64,000 nt of DNA from JAOZTV01 sp965371805 (GCA_965371805.1 CBDUZW010000013.1:29173-93172), one strand, 5' to 3'. Shown: positions 16,343 to 26,794, numbered from the stretch's first letter. Program-made: numbers and translations. Notes: generated by a model not told the origin, from the letters alone.

Positions 16343-16369
16343 TCGACAAAGTGTCGAAAAAAACGACAC
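16343..16369. promoter_or_regulatory. Palindromic activator site 2 (overlapping dyads)
   Basis: GTGTCG, seven A, CGACAC (16351-16369), with a further half-site just beside it giving TCGACA-AAG-TGTCGA (16343-16357). Best candidate for binding of the adjacent NtrC-type regulator through its Fis HTH. Lies directly after the regulator's stop codon. Confidence 0.65.
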
Positions 16370-16380
16370 TATTTGAGCTA

Positions 16381-17820
16381 TTATTTTATCTTTTTCAATA
16401 TTGTGTGCCTATGGACCCCAAGTACTCTGGCTGCCTGGGTTACATTATTCTTGCTCCTCTTTAGAGCCTCATTTATAACTACTTCCTTCATTTCATCAAT
16501 CGTAAAAAGCTTTGGATACCTGGATAAGTCTTTTGCAAAAGTTTCCAGTATATTTTTAGTATTTTCAATATTACCAGTTTGAAGGTTTGTTAATTTAATC
16601 GGTTCTATTTCCAGTTTTTTCAACAACCATTCAGAGGAGATTTTACCTGACTTGTGATTACTGACAGCATCATATATCAAGGCACGTAACTCTCTGATAT
16701 TGCCTGGAAAATCATATTTAGCCAGATATCCCAAAGCTTCATTTGAAAAAACACATTTTTCTTTGTTCAACTCTTTTACAGCATTATCTAAGAAATACTT
16801 CACCAAAAGTGCAAGATCATCCAATCGCTCCCGGAGAGGTGGAATTTGAATATGGTGAGTTCGTAAACGATAATAGAGGTCATTCCTGAATTCATTTGTA
16901 TTTATCATTTCACCTAGTTTACGGTTTGTTGTACATACAATTCTACAATCACTTCTTTTAATCTTATCACTGCCCAATGGAAAATATTCTTTTTCCTGCA
17001 ATAGCCTTAATAGTTTTATCTGTGAGGCTATACTTAGATCTCCAATCTCATCAAGACATAGTGTGCCGGACTTGGCTTCTTCAATAAGACCTGCCCGTTG
17101 AGAATGAGCATCAGTAAAAGCTCCTTTTAAATGGCCGAAAAGGGTATCACTGAAGATTGAATCATCAAGTCCTGCAACATTTACAGATACAAATTTACCT
17201 TCTCTTCCACTTAATTTATGTATTGCCTTTGCAAACAGTTCTTTACCAACTCCTGTTTCCCCTATTATCAGCACAGGTTCCATCGAAGAGGCAATTGCCT
17301 CCATATAGCAAAATTGAGAGATCATTAAATCGTTCTCTGTAATTATTTCAGAAAAGGCTTCCGGATTTTCAGGTGCTGAGGATAAGAACTTTTCACTTAG
17401 TATTTTATGTTCCTTTTGTAATTTACGAACTTCCAGTAAACGCTTGACACTTGTAATAAAACGGTTTTTTTCAACCGGTTTTACCATAAAATCCTTCGCA
17501 CCTAATTTTAGACATTCAACTGCAGTATCAACTTCATTAATAGCAGTGATAACAATTACAGGAATATCAGGATATTTCTCTCCTATCAAAGGGAGTAACT
17601 CTTTGCCTGAAATTTCCGGCATCATAAGGTCTAAAACCAATAGATCAACCAGGTTTTTCTCTAAAAGATCCATAACTTCACTGCTTTTTACAGAGGTGAT
17701 TACCCTGTTAATACCAGCAGTATTTAGACCTATTCTATAGCTGTTTAATACATTTTGTTCATCATCAACAAGTAAAACAAAACCTGCATTTAAATTTTGA
17801 TTGTTCATATTCATATCCAT
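16381..17820 (-). CDS. NtrC-family sigma54-dependent response regulator
   Basis: 479 residues in three parts. Receiver (about 14-130) with DD pocket and phosphoacceptor Asp64 in LLVLDLMMPE. AAA+ domain (about 165-395) with Walker A GETGVGKELFAK, the sigma54-contact loop GAFTDA, Walker B GTLCLDEIGDLS and an arginine-finger region YYRLRTHHIQIPPLRER. C-terminal Fis-type HTH NVTQAARVLGVHRHTILKKI. Opens sigma54 promoters on phosphorylation. The cognate kinase gene ends directly before its start codon, and a sigma54 promoter with palindromic upstream sites lies just downstream, pointing to the receiver-chemoreceptor-cheW unit as target. Confidence 0.96.
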   Translation of the reverse strand: MDMNMNNQNLNAGFVLLVDDEQNVLNSYRIGLNTAGINRVITSVKSSEVMDLLEKNLVDLLVLDLMMPEISGKELLPLIGEKYPDIPVIVITAINEVDTAVECLKLGAKDFMVKPVEKNRFITSVKRLLEVRKLQKEHKILSEKFLSSAPENPEAFSEIITENDLMISQFCYMEAIASSMEPVLIIGETGVGKELFAKAIHKLSGREGKFVSVNVAGLDDSIFSDTLFGHLKGAFTDAHSQRAGLIEEAKSGTLCLDEIGDLSIASQIKLLRLLQEKEYFPLGSDKIKRSDCRIVCTTNRKLGEMINTNEFRNDLYYRLRTHHIQIPPLRERLDDLALLVKYFLDNAVKELNKEKCVFSNEALGYLAKYDFPGNIRELRALIYDAVSNHKSGKISSEWLLKKLEIEPIKLTNLQTGNIENTKNILETFAKDLSRYPKLFTIDEMKEVVINEALKRSKNNVTQAARVLGVHRHTILKKIK

Positions 17821-20250
17821 TTAAACAGTACCGGATTCAATTGGTAGGACCATAGTAAAAACTGAGCCTTCACCCACTGTTGACCTTATATCTATCCTGC
17901 CTCCATGATTTTTCATAATTCCACTGGAAACGGACAATCCCAATCCTGTCCCTCCTGAATCCCTTTTAGTTGTAAAAAAAGGATCAGTAATAAAACTTAT
18001 TTTTTCTTCTGGTATTCCACAGCCCTGGTCTTTAACCATGACCAGTACCTCATTCTTTAATTTGTCCACTTTCACATCTACCTCAATGTATTGAGATTTT
18101 TTATCCAGCGCCTCACATGCATTGGAAATAAGATTTATCACCACCTGAAGAAGTCTCTGAAAATTACCTTTCAATGATATATTTTCTTCTAGATAGTTTA
18201 TTGAAAAATGAATTGTAGATTTACGGATATGATTATCCAGCAATTTGGCTGCAGATTTAACTACTTCATTAATATTTAGAGATACACGCTCATTAACGGG
18301 GCTTGGACGGGCAAAATTTTTAAGATCCCTGACAATTTTTTTTATCTGATCTGAACTTTGAATAATTCCGTCAAAAAGATCTTCTGCGGACTCTTTTATC
18401 TGTGTATACTCCAATCCACCAAGAGTGAACTGACCCGATTTCAGGTATTGTTGTTCCAGTATAGGCCATGTATCATCAAAAATGTCTTTAAGAATTGGCG
18501 CATTAAAACCAATTGCATTATTAGGATTATTTATCTCATGAGCGACTCCGGAAACGAGTGTGCCCAATGAGACCATTTTGTCTGCCTGCATTAGCTGCAG
18601 CTGGTACTCTTTTTCTTTTTTTTCGCTTTCTTTAATTTTTGACAAATCTCTTATGGCGGATAAACGGCATTTCATACCTTTGTAATCTACATCTCTAGAC
18701 GTTATTTCAACATCTACAAAGGAACCATTTTTATGCAGGGATTTTAATTCATAGGTTCCCTGAAATTTAATTGCCATATTCTTTGCAATTAATTTATGGT
18801 GATCTTGAGATATAAAATCCAGCACCATCTCGCCCAATACATCATCAGGATGATACCCAGATATTTCTAAAAAACGGTTATTGCAGTCTAAAACACGACC
18901 ATTCTTCGTAATCATAACACCTTCCTGTGACGCTTCCGACAATATTTTGAATCTTTGTTCACTATGGAAAAGCGAGTTTTTGGATTTATTAATTTCTGCA
19001 ATCATTGAATTCATTGAGCTCCCAAGTAATCTTATCTCCTTTGGCCCTTTTTCAGGAATATCATCAATAGGTATTCCAAATTCATCTGTCTTTTTTATTA
19101 AACTAATAAGTCTATTTAATGGGTTAATAATATTTTTTGAGACAATAAAAGAAATTATTAAGGCAATTATGATGAAAATAATGGAAAAAGCAATTATTGC
19201 ATTTATGATAATTGATATTCTCTCTTCACTTTCTTTAACATAAACTGAAGAACCAATATACCACCCAAGTGGCTTAAAACCCGTGATATAAACTTTTTTA
19301 AGAAAACGATATTCTCCTTCAAATCCAGGTTTGTCCCAAAGATATTTCATCGTCGGCTCAGAACTTAATGCAGTCTGTTTAAATTCTGCTAGAAGTTTAC
19401 CTCCAGTTGTTGGATTTATAGCATTAGTCATATCGGTATTCTTAAGATTTGGATGTACAAGCATACGATACTTATTATCAAAAATAAAAAAATATCCGCT
19501 TTCTCCTATCCTCTGTTTTAGGATCGTTTTATTCAAATCAATTAATACGGCATTAATACGATCCTGTACATCCTTCTCTATATCATCTATATAAACACCG
19601 GATCCAATGACCCAGCCCCAGGGTTTAAAAATTTTTACATAAGAAATTTTTGGCTGTAGTTGTGTTAATCCTTCTGGAATAGGCTTTGGCCAATTATAAT
19701 CAACAAAACCTTCATCTTTTTTTAAACAGACATCAACAGATGCTTTGAATAAATTTACATTCTTTCCTAAAGCACAATTAAACAGTGGGTCATTAAGTAT
19801 CTGTCCATCTAAATTTGGAATTGTCGGATGCATTATCATTCTGGGGTAAGGGCGAAAAGTATTATTTATCCAAAAATATCCAACTCCATCATCATAACGG
19901 AGGTTTTTTAGGTGATCAAGTGCTCTTTTTTTTGCTGCATCTTCAGATATTTTGTTTTTTTTGAATTCCTGATACATATTGGTGATTATTGAAAAAGCAA
20001 TTGTTGTATTATTTTTTAACTCAATCTTTCTACGGGAAAGCATTGCAGATTTGTGAAATATTATGCTGTTATATTCTGATTCAACATGGTTGCGGGTCGC
20101 TTCCAATAAGCCGAGAGCAGTACTTTCAAGATTATTTTGTACTACTTGTTTTGTCTTCTGACTGAAAAACACAGTCACTATTATAATTGAACATAATACA
20201 AGACCTGTAACAGAGAGTATTATTCTTGATTTCAGTGAACTAAAAACCAT
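17821..20250 (-). CDS. Sensor histidine kinase with two Cache domains, HAMP and PAS
   Basis: About 809 residues from the ATG at 20250 with a GGAG site six bases upstream; a TTG four codons earlier is less likely. N-terminal transmembrane helix, then two periplasmic Cache modules, each with its own signature (GVGYFWINN...RMIMHP and GESGYFFIFDNKYRMLVHP), a second transmembrane segment, HAMP (SKNIINPLNRLISLI), a PAS domain (LSEASQEGVMITKNGRVLDCN) and the transmitter: H-box SGVAHEINNPNNAIG, N-box NLISNACEAL, DQGCGIP, GTGLGLSVSSG. It senses a small periplasmic ligand, probably an organic acid or similar, and phosphorylates the NtrC-type regulator encoded next. Confidence 0.94.
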   Translation of the reverse strand: MVFSSLKSRIILSVTGLVLCSIIIVTVFFSQKTKQVVQNNLESTALGLLEATRNHVESEYNSIIFHKSAMLSRRKIELKNNTTIAFSIITNMYQEFKKNKISEDAAKKRALDHLKNLRYDDGVGYFWINNTFRPYPRMIMHPTIPNLDGQILNDPLFNCALGKNVNLFKASVDVCLKKDEGFVDYNWPKPIPEGLTQLQPKISYVKIFKPWGWVIGSGVYIDDIEKDVQDRINAVLIDLNKTILKQRIGESGYFFIFDNKYRMLVHPNLKNTDMTNAINPTTGGKLLAEFKQTALSSEPTMKYLWDKPGFEGEYRFLKKVYITGFKPLGWYIGSSVYVKESEERISIIINAIIAFSIIFIIIALIISFIVSKNIINPLNRLISLIKKTDEFGIPIDDIPEKGPKEIRLLGSSMNSMIAEINKSKNSLFHSEQRFKILSEASQEGVMITKNGRVLDCNNRFLEISGYHPDDVLGEMVLDFISQDHHKLIAKNMAIKFQGTYELKSLHKNGSFVDVEITSRDVDYKGMKCRLSAIRDLSKIKESEKKEKEYQLQLMQADKMVSLGTLVSGVAHEINNPNNAIGFNAPILKDIFDDTWPILEQQYLKSGQFTLGGLEYTQIKESAEDLFDGIIQSSDQIKKIVRDLKNFARPSPVNERVSLNINEVVKSAAKLLDNHIRKSTIHFSINYLEENISLKGNFQRLLQVVINLISNACEALDKKSQYIEVDVKVDKLKNEVLVMVKDQGCGIPEEKISFITDPFFTTKRDSGGTGLGLSVSSGIMKNHGGRIDIRSTVGEGSVFTMVLPIESGTV

Positions 20251-20452
20251 TCCATTCTCCAAATTTTAATTCAAACAATAAGAGGATAAACATTTTCAAA
20301 ATCACCCATAATAAAAGTTATCATAACAGGATTTTTATTGCAAATTTGTCTTTGTAAACATTTTTTATGTCATGCAATTTTACTATAAGTAACACTTTAT
20401 TTAAAAATTTGTGTTTTTAAGAGATAAGGCATTATTTTAGGAGGAGACAATT

Positions 20453-22747
20453 ATGAAGCAAAAGTTTATCATTATACTTTTTACTATTCTACTAATTATA
20501 GGTTCTGTAAATATTTATTCAAATGGTACAGACCGTTTTGGAACTATTAAAGGTAGAATTATTGACAAAGACACAAGAAATTCGGTTCCAGGAGCTACTT
20601 TAAGATTAAAAGGAGATAACAAAATAATACTTTCCGGTATAAATGGAGAATTTATTTTTCCAAAAGTAAGAGTGGGAACTCACTCCATTTTAATTAATCT
20701 TGAAGGAATCATTTCATTGGTAAAGACAGATATTATTGTAAAATCAAGAAAAACGACATTTTTATATATAGAATATTTATTAAAACCAAATATAATTCAA
20801 GAAAATATTACCGTTGAAGCAGAGTATTTTACACCTTCCAGAATAAATAAAACCAGCTCAACAAATTTTTCAGCTGAAGAAATAAGAAGAGCTCCCGGGT
20901 CTGCCGGAGATGTCAGTAGGGTCATATATCAACTGCCGTCTATTGCAAAAGTAAATGACCAGGTGAATTCATTGATAGTAAGGGGGGGGAATCCTTTTGA
21001 AAATGTCTTTTTTTTAGATAATATTGAGATAAGTAATATAAACCATTTTCCAACTCCTGGATCATCTGGTGGACCAATAAGCTTACTCAATATGGAGATG
21101 ATTGATGATGTTGACTTTCATGCCGGTGGATTTTCTTCAATATATGGGGATAAACTTTCTGCAATAATGGATATAAATTATAGAGAGGGCAACCGTGACG
21201 AATTTGAAACTCAAATAGATTTTAATATGGCGGGGTTTGGTTTATTAAGTGAAGGACCCTTAACTAAAAAAGGGTCATGGATATTATCAGTAAGAAAAAG
21301 TTTTCTTGAATTACTCACAGCAGCAATAGGGACCTCAGTGCCACCAACTTATGGTGATATTCAAAGTAAAATTGTATTTGATATTACTCCCAGAAATAAA
21401 ATTTCATTTTTAGGAATCCTTGGTTTAGATAAATTTAACACCAGTGCAGAAGAATCTAAGGAGGAAGGGAGATCAGATTATATGCAATTTAAAAGTTCCG
21501 AATATACAGTTGGAATAAATTGGCTCTCCCTATGGAGCAATAGGGGTTATTCAGAAACCTCTCTCTCATTATCACGCACCAAATTTACGGGTAAATTTTT
21601 CAAAACGAAGAAGGAAACTCTTTTTTTTGATAATGACTCAGTTGATGAATCTCTGACACTTAGAAATGTAAATAATTATTCTTTTAATTACGCAAATAAA
21701 ATTCAATTTGGATTTGACTTAAAAAATATAAAAACAATATATAAGTATTCAATTGCTGCCGATATAAATCCAGTTGGAGATTATATCCCTGCTATATCCC
21801 TTGATTCGGATATTACTGCTCAAAAATACAGTTCTTTTATTAATTATAGTTTAAAACTTTTTTCAAAACTTGAGTTAAATCTTGGTATTAGAGGAGATTA
21901 TTTTTCATATACAGATAAAATTATTGTCTCTCCAAGATTCTCTTTTAGTTTTGATCTATCAAATAGAACAAAATTAATTGGTTCAACTGGTATTTATTAC
22001 CAGAATCTCCCCTTAATTCTATTATATCAGGATGTAAAATTTAAAGAACTTGAATCACCAAAGGCTATACATTTTGTGTTGGGCTTAGAGCAACTTCTCT
22101 CAAAGAACACTAAACTTACTATTGAATTATTTAGTAAGGATTATAAAAACCTGCCTGTTAATCCACTACAACCTGATCTATTTATGTTTGATAATTTACG
22201 GGGCGGATTTACAGGGCATTCTGAACTGAATGATTCTGGAAAAGCCAGATCATACGGGGTTGAATTTACTATCCAGAAAAAATTAAGGAATAAACTTTAT
22301 GGAATGATCTCAGGATCATATTCAAGGTCACAATATAGGGATATAGATGATAGATGGAAAAATAGAATATCTGATAATAGATTTATTTTTTCAGTTGAAG
22401 GAGGCTACAAACCTAATAAAAAAATGGAATTCAGTTTGAGATGGATCTATGCAGGTGGGATCCCCTATACCCCATTTGATATTAACTTATCAACTATAAA
22501 AAATGTAGGAATTCTTGACAAAACACAAATTAACGAACTTAGAATGCCTTCATATCAATCTTTGAATTTAAGATTTGATAAGAGATACTATTATAAAAAG
22601 GCAAATCTAACATTTTTTGTCAGTATCTGGAATGCATATAATAGAAAAAATATAGCTGAGTATTATTGGGATTACACAAAAAATATGCCTGCAAAAGAGC
22701 TTCAGTGGAGTATGCTTCCCGTTGCAGGTTTTGAGTTAGAGTTTTGA
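20453..22747 (+). CDS. TonB-dependent outer-membrane receptor
   Basis: 764 residues. Signal peptide (1-23), then a carboxypeptidase-regulatory-like beta-sandwich (GTIKGRIIDKDTRNSVPGAT...SGINGEFIFPKVRVGTHSI) typical of Bacteroidota-style receptors, a plug domain (AGDVSRVIYQLPSIAKVND, LIVRGGNPFENVFFLDNIEI) and a long beta-barrel ending in ...AGFELEF, a C-terminal aromatic compatible with barrel insertion. It imports large nutrients across the outer membrane with energy from TonB-ExbBD, not seen here. No SusD partner is adjacent, so glycans are not specifically implied. AGGAGGAG precedes the ATG. Divergent from the sensor kinase gene. Confidence 0.9.
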   Translation: MKQKFIIILFTILLIIGSVNIYSNGTDRFGTIKGRIIDKDTRNSVPGATLRLKGDNKIILSGINGEFIFPKVRVGTHSILINLEGIISLVKTDIIVKSRKTTFLYIEYLLKPNIIQENITVEAEYFTPSRINKTSSTNFSAEEIRRAPGSAGDVSRVIYQLPSIAKVNDQVNSLIVRGGNPFENVFFLDNIEISNINHFPTPGSSGGPISLLNMEMIDDVDFHAGGFSSIYGDKLSAIMDINYREGNRDEFETQIDFNMAGFGLLSEGPLTKKGSWILSVRKSFLELLTAAIGTSVPPTYGDIQSKIVFDITPRNKISFLGILGLDKFNTSAEESKEEGRSDYMQFKSSEYTVGINWLSLWSNRGYSETSLSLSRTKFTGKFFKTKKETLFFDNDSVDESLTLRNVNNYSFNYANKIQFGFDLKNIKTIYKYSIAADINPVGDYIPAISLDSDITAQKYSSFINYSLKLFSKLELNLGIRGDYFSYTDKIIVSPRFSFSFDLSNRTKLIGSTGIYYQNLPLILLYQDVKFKELESPKAIHFVLGLEQLLSKNTKLTIELFSKDYKNLPVNPLQPDLFMFDNLRGGFTGHSELNDSGKARSYGVEFTIQKKLRNKLYGMISGSYSRSQYRDIDDRWKNRISDNRFIFSVEGGYKPNKKMEFSLRWIYAGGIPYTPFDINLSTIKNVGILDKTQINELRMPSYQSLNLRFDKRYYYKKANLTFFVSIWNAYNRKNIAEYYWDYTKNMPAKELQWSMLPVAGFELEF

Positions 22748-22763
22748 GAATTTTTTTTAAAAG

Positions 22764-22792
22764 TTGACAATTTTTTTTTTAACTCATACAAT
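22764..22792 (+). promoter_or_regulatory. Sigma70-type promoter for acs
   Basis: TTGACA (22764-22769), 17-bp spacer dominated by T, TACAAT (22787-22792), 55 bp upstream of the acs ATG at 22847. An AAGGAG ribosome-binding site lies at about 22835-22840. Confidence 0.75.
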
Positions 22793-22846
22793 TTATCTTA
22801 AACGTTAATTATTAACTAAATCTATTTTGAAAAGAAGGAGTTAGAA

Positions 22847-24805
22847 ATGTCTGAAATAAAAAAAGAAAAACTGGTTTATGAACCTCTAAAAAGTATTGTA
22901 GAAGGCGCCCATATTAATACAATGGATGAATACAATAGGCTATACCGGTTATCAATGGATGACAAAGAGACATTCTGGTCTAAACAGGCATCAAGAATTG
23001 ATTGGTTTAATAAATGGACAACGGTATACGATTGTGATTATGATAATGTTGATTTTGGATGGTTTTTAGGCGGACGTCTTAACGCTTCCTATAACTGTGT
23101 TGATCGCCATCTTCAAACCAGGGGAGATCAGGATGCTATAATTTGGGCAAAAGATGAACCCGGTGAATACCAGCACATAACATACCGTCAATTAAAACAT
23201 GAAGTATCCCGTGTTGCAAATGTTCTCCGTAGTCATGGAGTTCGGAAAGGTGACAATATAATTATTTATATGCCGATGATTCCAGAATTGGCCTATACAA
23301 TGTTAGCCTGTGCAAGGATTGGCGCCGTTCACTCGATCGTATTCGGGGGCTTTAGTTCTGAAGCAATTAGAGATCGGATTCTTGATGCAAAATCAAAATT
23401 AGTAGTGACTGCAAACGAAGGAGTCCGTGGAGGCAGAAAACTTCCCTTAAAAGGAATTGTTGATAAAGCAGTTGAAGGCCTGAGCATCATTGAAACAGTT
23501 TTAGTTGCAAGAAGAACTGATACTTTAGTAAATATGAAAGATGGAAGAGATTTTTGGCTGGATAAAGAATGTGAAAAGCAGAGATCTACATGTACTTATG
23601 AGTGGATGGGATCAGAAGACCCTTTATTTATACTCTATACATCAGGGTCTACAGGAAAGCCAAAGGGTGTTCTGCATACAACAGGCGGGTATCTAGTATA
23701 TACTGCTATGACTCATGAACTTGTATTTGATTATCATCCAGGTGATATCTATTTTTGTGCAGCTGATATTGGCTGGATTACAGGTCATTCATATATAATA
23801 TATGGACCATTGGCAAACGGTGCAACAACTGTAATGTTCGAGTCAACACCGGTTTACCCTGATGCAGGAAGGTATTGGCAAATAGTTGATGATCTTGGCG
23901 TAAATATTTTTTATACTGCACCAACGGCAATCCGTACAATTAACAGGGCTGGAGATAAGTATGTCAAAAAATATTCAAGAAAATCATTAAGAATATTAGG
24001 AACTGTTGGTGAGCCCATAAATCCCGAAACATGGAGGTGGTATTATAATGTAGTTGGAGAAAGTAGATGTGCAATAGTAGATACCTGGTGGCAAACAGAA
24101 ACCGGAGGAATTCTTATGACTCCCCTTCCGGGTGTAACACCTTTAAAACCCGGATCTGCAACATTACCATTTTTTGGAATTAAACCAATTCTTGTAGATG
24201 ATGATGGTAATATTTTGAAATCTAATGAGGTATCCGGGAATTTATGTATCGATTCATCATGGCCTGGCCAGGCAAGAACCGTATATGGAGATCATCACCG
24301 GTTTTTTGATACATATTTCAGTAAATTCCCAGGGAAATATTTTACAGGAGACGGCTGTACGAGGGATGAAGACGGATACTATTGGGTCACAGGAAGAGTT
24401 GATGATGTAATGAATATTTCTGGCCATAGAATGGGGACCGCAGAAGTAGAGAGCGCACTTGTCTCTCATGAATCTGTTGCTGAAGCAGCAGTTGTTGGGG
24501 TGCCTCATGAGATAAAAGGAACTGCAATCTTTGCATTTGTAATAATACATACTGAAATGGAGACGAAAAATTATATAGAATTAATTGGCGCTTTAAAAAA
24601 CCAGGTCCGCCATATAATAGGAACTTTTGCAACACCGGAACAGATAATGATAGTTCCCGGATTGCCAAAGACAAGATCTGGAAAAATCATGAGAAGGTTA
24701 TTAAAAAAAATTGCTTCTGGAACTTATGATGATTTGGGAAATATTACAACACTTGCTGACCCGGAAATAGTTGATACACTTATATCTATTCATAAGAGTC
24801 TATAG
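22847..24805 (+). CDS. acs: Acetyl-CoA synthetase (AMP-forming)
   Basis: 652 residues, full length. It converts acetate, ATP and CoA to acetyl-CoA, AMP and PPi through acetyl-AMP. Motifs: P-loop-like YTSGSTGKPKGVLHT, substrate pocket GDIYFCAADIGWITGHSY, adenine site VDTWWQTETGG, hinge YYWVTGRVDDVMNISGHR, and C-terminal PKTRSGKIMRR whose lysine completes the adenylation reaction and is the classical acetylation target. Single gene with its own strong promoter, so acetate activation appears independently regulated. In a fermentative hydrogen producer this may serve acetate salvage. Confidence 0.97.
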   Translation: MSEIKKEKLVYEPLKSIVEGAHINTMDEYNRLYRLSMDDKETFWSKQASRIDWFNKWTTVYDCDYDNVDFGWFLGGRLNASYNCVDRHLQTRGDQDAIIWAKDEPGEYQHITYRQLKHEVSRVANVLRSHGVRKGDNIIIYMPMIPELAYTMLACARIGAVHSIVFGGFSSEAIRDRILDAKSKLVVTANEGVRGGRKLPLKGIVDKAVEGLSIIETVLVARRTDTLVNMKDGRDFWLDKECEKQRSTCTYEWMGSEDPLFILYTSGSTGKPKGVLHTTGGYLVYTAMTHELVFDYHPGDIYFCAADIGWITGHSYIIYGPLANGATTVMFESTPVYPDAGRYWQIVDDLGVNIFYTAPTAIRTINRAGDKYVKKYSRKSLRILGTVGEPINPETWRWYYNVVGESRCAIVDTWWQTETGGILMTPLPGVTPLKPGSATLPFFGIKPILVDDDGNILKSNEVSGNLCIDSSWPGQARTVYGDHHRFFDTYFSKFPGKYFTGDGCTRDEDGYYWVTGRVDDVMNISGHRMGTAEVESALVSHESVAEAAVVGVPHEIKGTAIFAFVIIHTEMETKNYIELIGALKNQVRHIIGTFATPEQIMIVPGLPKTRSGKIMRRLLKKIASGTYDDLGNITTLADPEIVDTLISIHKSL

Positions 24806-24856
24806 ATAATAAAGTAGATAAACCAGCAATAAAAAAATAAATTATAAAATTGTCAC

Positions 24857-26425
24857 TTAGTTATAGATCCATTCATCTATATTTTGTAAAAAGTCTCCGG
24901 ATGACCCCATCATAGACGTTAGATTTTTAGGCATTTTAATCTCTTTTGAAACTCCCATATAAAAATATAAATTATAAAGCGGAATAAGAGGGAGATCCTC
25001 AACCCATATATTATGGGCTTTTATATATATGTTTTTTCTTCTATTTTTATCAAACTCATTTAATCCCATATCCAACAGTCTGTCCATCTTCTTTGACTTA
25101 TACCCGGAATAATTAAAATACGAATTTGAGTATAAGATATCTCTCATATCATAATCTATATCCAGAACAAATCCGGAAAGAACCATCTCAAATTCTTTAT
25201 TCCTTATTTTAGCAAGCATAAGCTGCTGTTCCAGAAACAATGGAACTAATTCAATATTATGTGCCTTTAGCTCCTTTGACAAAAAAAGGATAAATTCCTT
25301 TTTTACTCTACTTTTTGTATTTGCTAAAATGGCAATAGATATCTTTTTTTTAATTGCTGTTGTCTTAAAAACATTTGCATAGGCTTGTTCATTTAATAAT
25401 AAAAAAGGTGACTTAATAATTTCACCATTATTTATTATGAACCTATTCAAAAAACTCCTGTGTAAAAGATTATAGATTATATGTCTTACATTTTTACTTA
25501 ACTTTGGGACATTCAAATTAAATGCCAGATAAGTATATCCAAATTTTTTATATTTTAATAATGTAAAACATTGTTTCCATTTTGGGTTTGTTTTATATGC
25601 CAATACACACTCCGGTGGCATGTCAACTATATCGACTTCATTATTCATTAATTTTAATGGGCTATTATGAGAGTATAGGACTACTGAATATATAACTCTT
25701 GAATATAAAACTTTGTGATGATGAATCTTGTTATAGAACTTATTAGGAGATAAAATGATTTTTGAGGGCTTTTTAACCTCTTCATATTTTAAAGGCCCGC
25801 TACCTGACAATAATTTTTGTTTAAAATTTTCCAAACTTATACTTTTTATTTCATTAGAGTTTAAAATTTTAAAGGTTAAATAGTTTTTCCAGTTGGCATT
25901 TTTTTTTAAAAATATAATCTTTAACTTAAAATTTCCTTTTTTTTCAATTTTTTTTATCACATTTACATAAGTTCTGTAAGGAGAAATATATTTTCTGTTT
26001 TTAATTATATCAATTGTTGAAATAATATCATCAGCATTAAGTTTTTTTCCATCAGAGAAGAAAATGTCTTTTTTAAGCACTAGATCAATAGCAAAAGATT
26101 CATTATCCTCTAATATCTTTACATTCTTTATTATTCTGCTCATTGGAATTCCATTACTATCAAAAAAATAAAGGGAGTCATAAACCTTATTGACCAGAAT
26201 ATTTGAAGTTTCATCTGTAACATAAACTGGATTTAAATTCTTTGGAAAGGTTAATATACCTATTCTCAATGTTTTTTTTTCATTTAGATGCTTCAGAGTA
26301 ATTTCATCAGAGGAAAAATTTAATAATATTACAATAGAAAACAAACTTACCAAACATATTAGTAATATCAGTTTTTTCAATTTCCACATATTATCTCTAA
26401 AGCTTTTCCTTTTATTCAGTTTCAT
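24857..26425 (-). CDS. ABC transporter solute-binding protein, family 5
   Basis: 522 residues. An N-terminal hydrophobic segment after a basic stretch (WKLKKLILLICLVSLFSIVI) acts as signal or membrane anchor. The body is a family-5 (DppA/OppA/NikA-like) binding protein: ILTFPKNLNPVYVTDETSNILVNKVYDSLYFFD, LKKDIFFSDGKKLNADDII, and the C-terminal VEDLPLIPLYNLYFYMGVSKEI. It delivers peptides, nickel or similar ligands to a DppBC-type permease. The only such permeases in the window are at 3091-4804, 20 kb away, so pairing is possible but unproven. Lys/Asn-rich. Start at 26425, with a possible alternative ATG twelve codons in. Confidence 0.85.
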   Translation of the reverse strand: MKLNKRKSFRDNMWKLKKLILLICLVSLFSIVILLNFSSDEITLKHLNEKKTLRIGILTFPKNLNPVYVTDETSNILVNKVYDSLYFFDSNGIPMSRIIKNVKILEDNESFAIDLVLKKDIFFSDGKKLNADDIISTIDIIKNRKYISPYRTYVNVIKKIEKKGNFKLKIIFLKKNANWKNYLTFKILNSNEIKSISLENFKQKLLSGSGPLKYEEVKKPSKIILSPNKFYNKIHHHKVLYSRVIYSVVLYSHNSPLKLMNNEVDIVDMPPECVLAYKTNPKWKQCFTLLKYKKFGYTYLAFNLNVPKLSKNVRHIIYNLLHRSFLNRFIINNGEIIKSPFLLLNEQAYANVFKTTAIKKKISIAILANTKSRVKKEFILFLSKELKAHNIELVPLFLEQQLMLAKIRNKEFEMVLSGFVLDIDYDMRDILYSNSYFNYSGYKSKKMDRLLDMGLNEFDKNRRKNIYIKAHNIWVEDLPLIPLYNLYFYMGVSKEIKMPKNLTSMMGSSGDFLQNIDEWIYN

Positions 26426-26745
26426 ACCTAAGTTAAAAAAAACAAAGCATCTTCAACGACAATAGAACGCCATCATTACTGTTTTTGTAAAACAACTCCC
26501 TTATAACCAGAATATGTAGCTTCACTTAATATCATAGATATTTTTCTGGTTTTGTCAAACCTATATAATTAAACTGTTAAACATTCTCAGCGTAATTATA
26601 TCATAAACTATTTTTTATTGAAGCCAAGAAGCAAATATTACTATTATAAATTAGTCATTTTTATAAAAACATACAGAGTCTACATATAGGTAGATTCACC
26701 TGGATTATTTTTGCGGGAGGCAAATTTTCTTTTTTACATATCAGG
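26426..26745. other. Gene-free intergenic region
   Basis: About 320 bp between divergent genes, A/T-rich. I see no convincing ORF, hairpin or repeat in it beyond the promoter that begins at 26746. Confidence 0.5.
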
Positions 26746-26774
26746 TTGAAAAAAGTTGATACTTAAACTATATA
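26746..26774 (+). promoter_or_regulatory. Sigma70-type promoter
   Basis: TTGAAA (26746-26751), 17-bp spacer, TATATA (26769-26774). It is followed by AGGAG at about 26783-26787 and the start codon of the exported protein. Confidence 0.55.
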
Positions 26775-26794
26775 TTAAAGATCAGGAGTAGATG

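Noticed and set aside
20330..20370. Possible sigma54 promoter upstream of the TonB receptor (GGATTTTTATTGC)
   Set aside because: GG and GC are separated by nine bases, not the required ten, and the flanks do not match the consensus.
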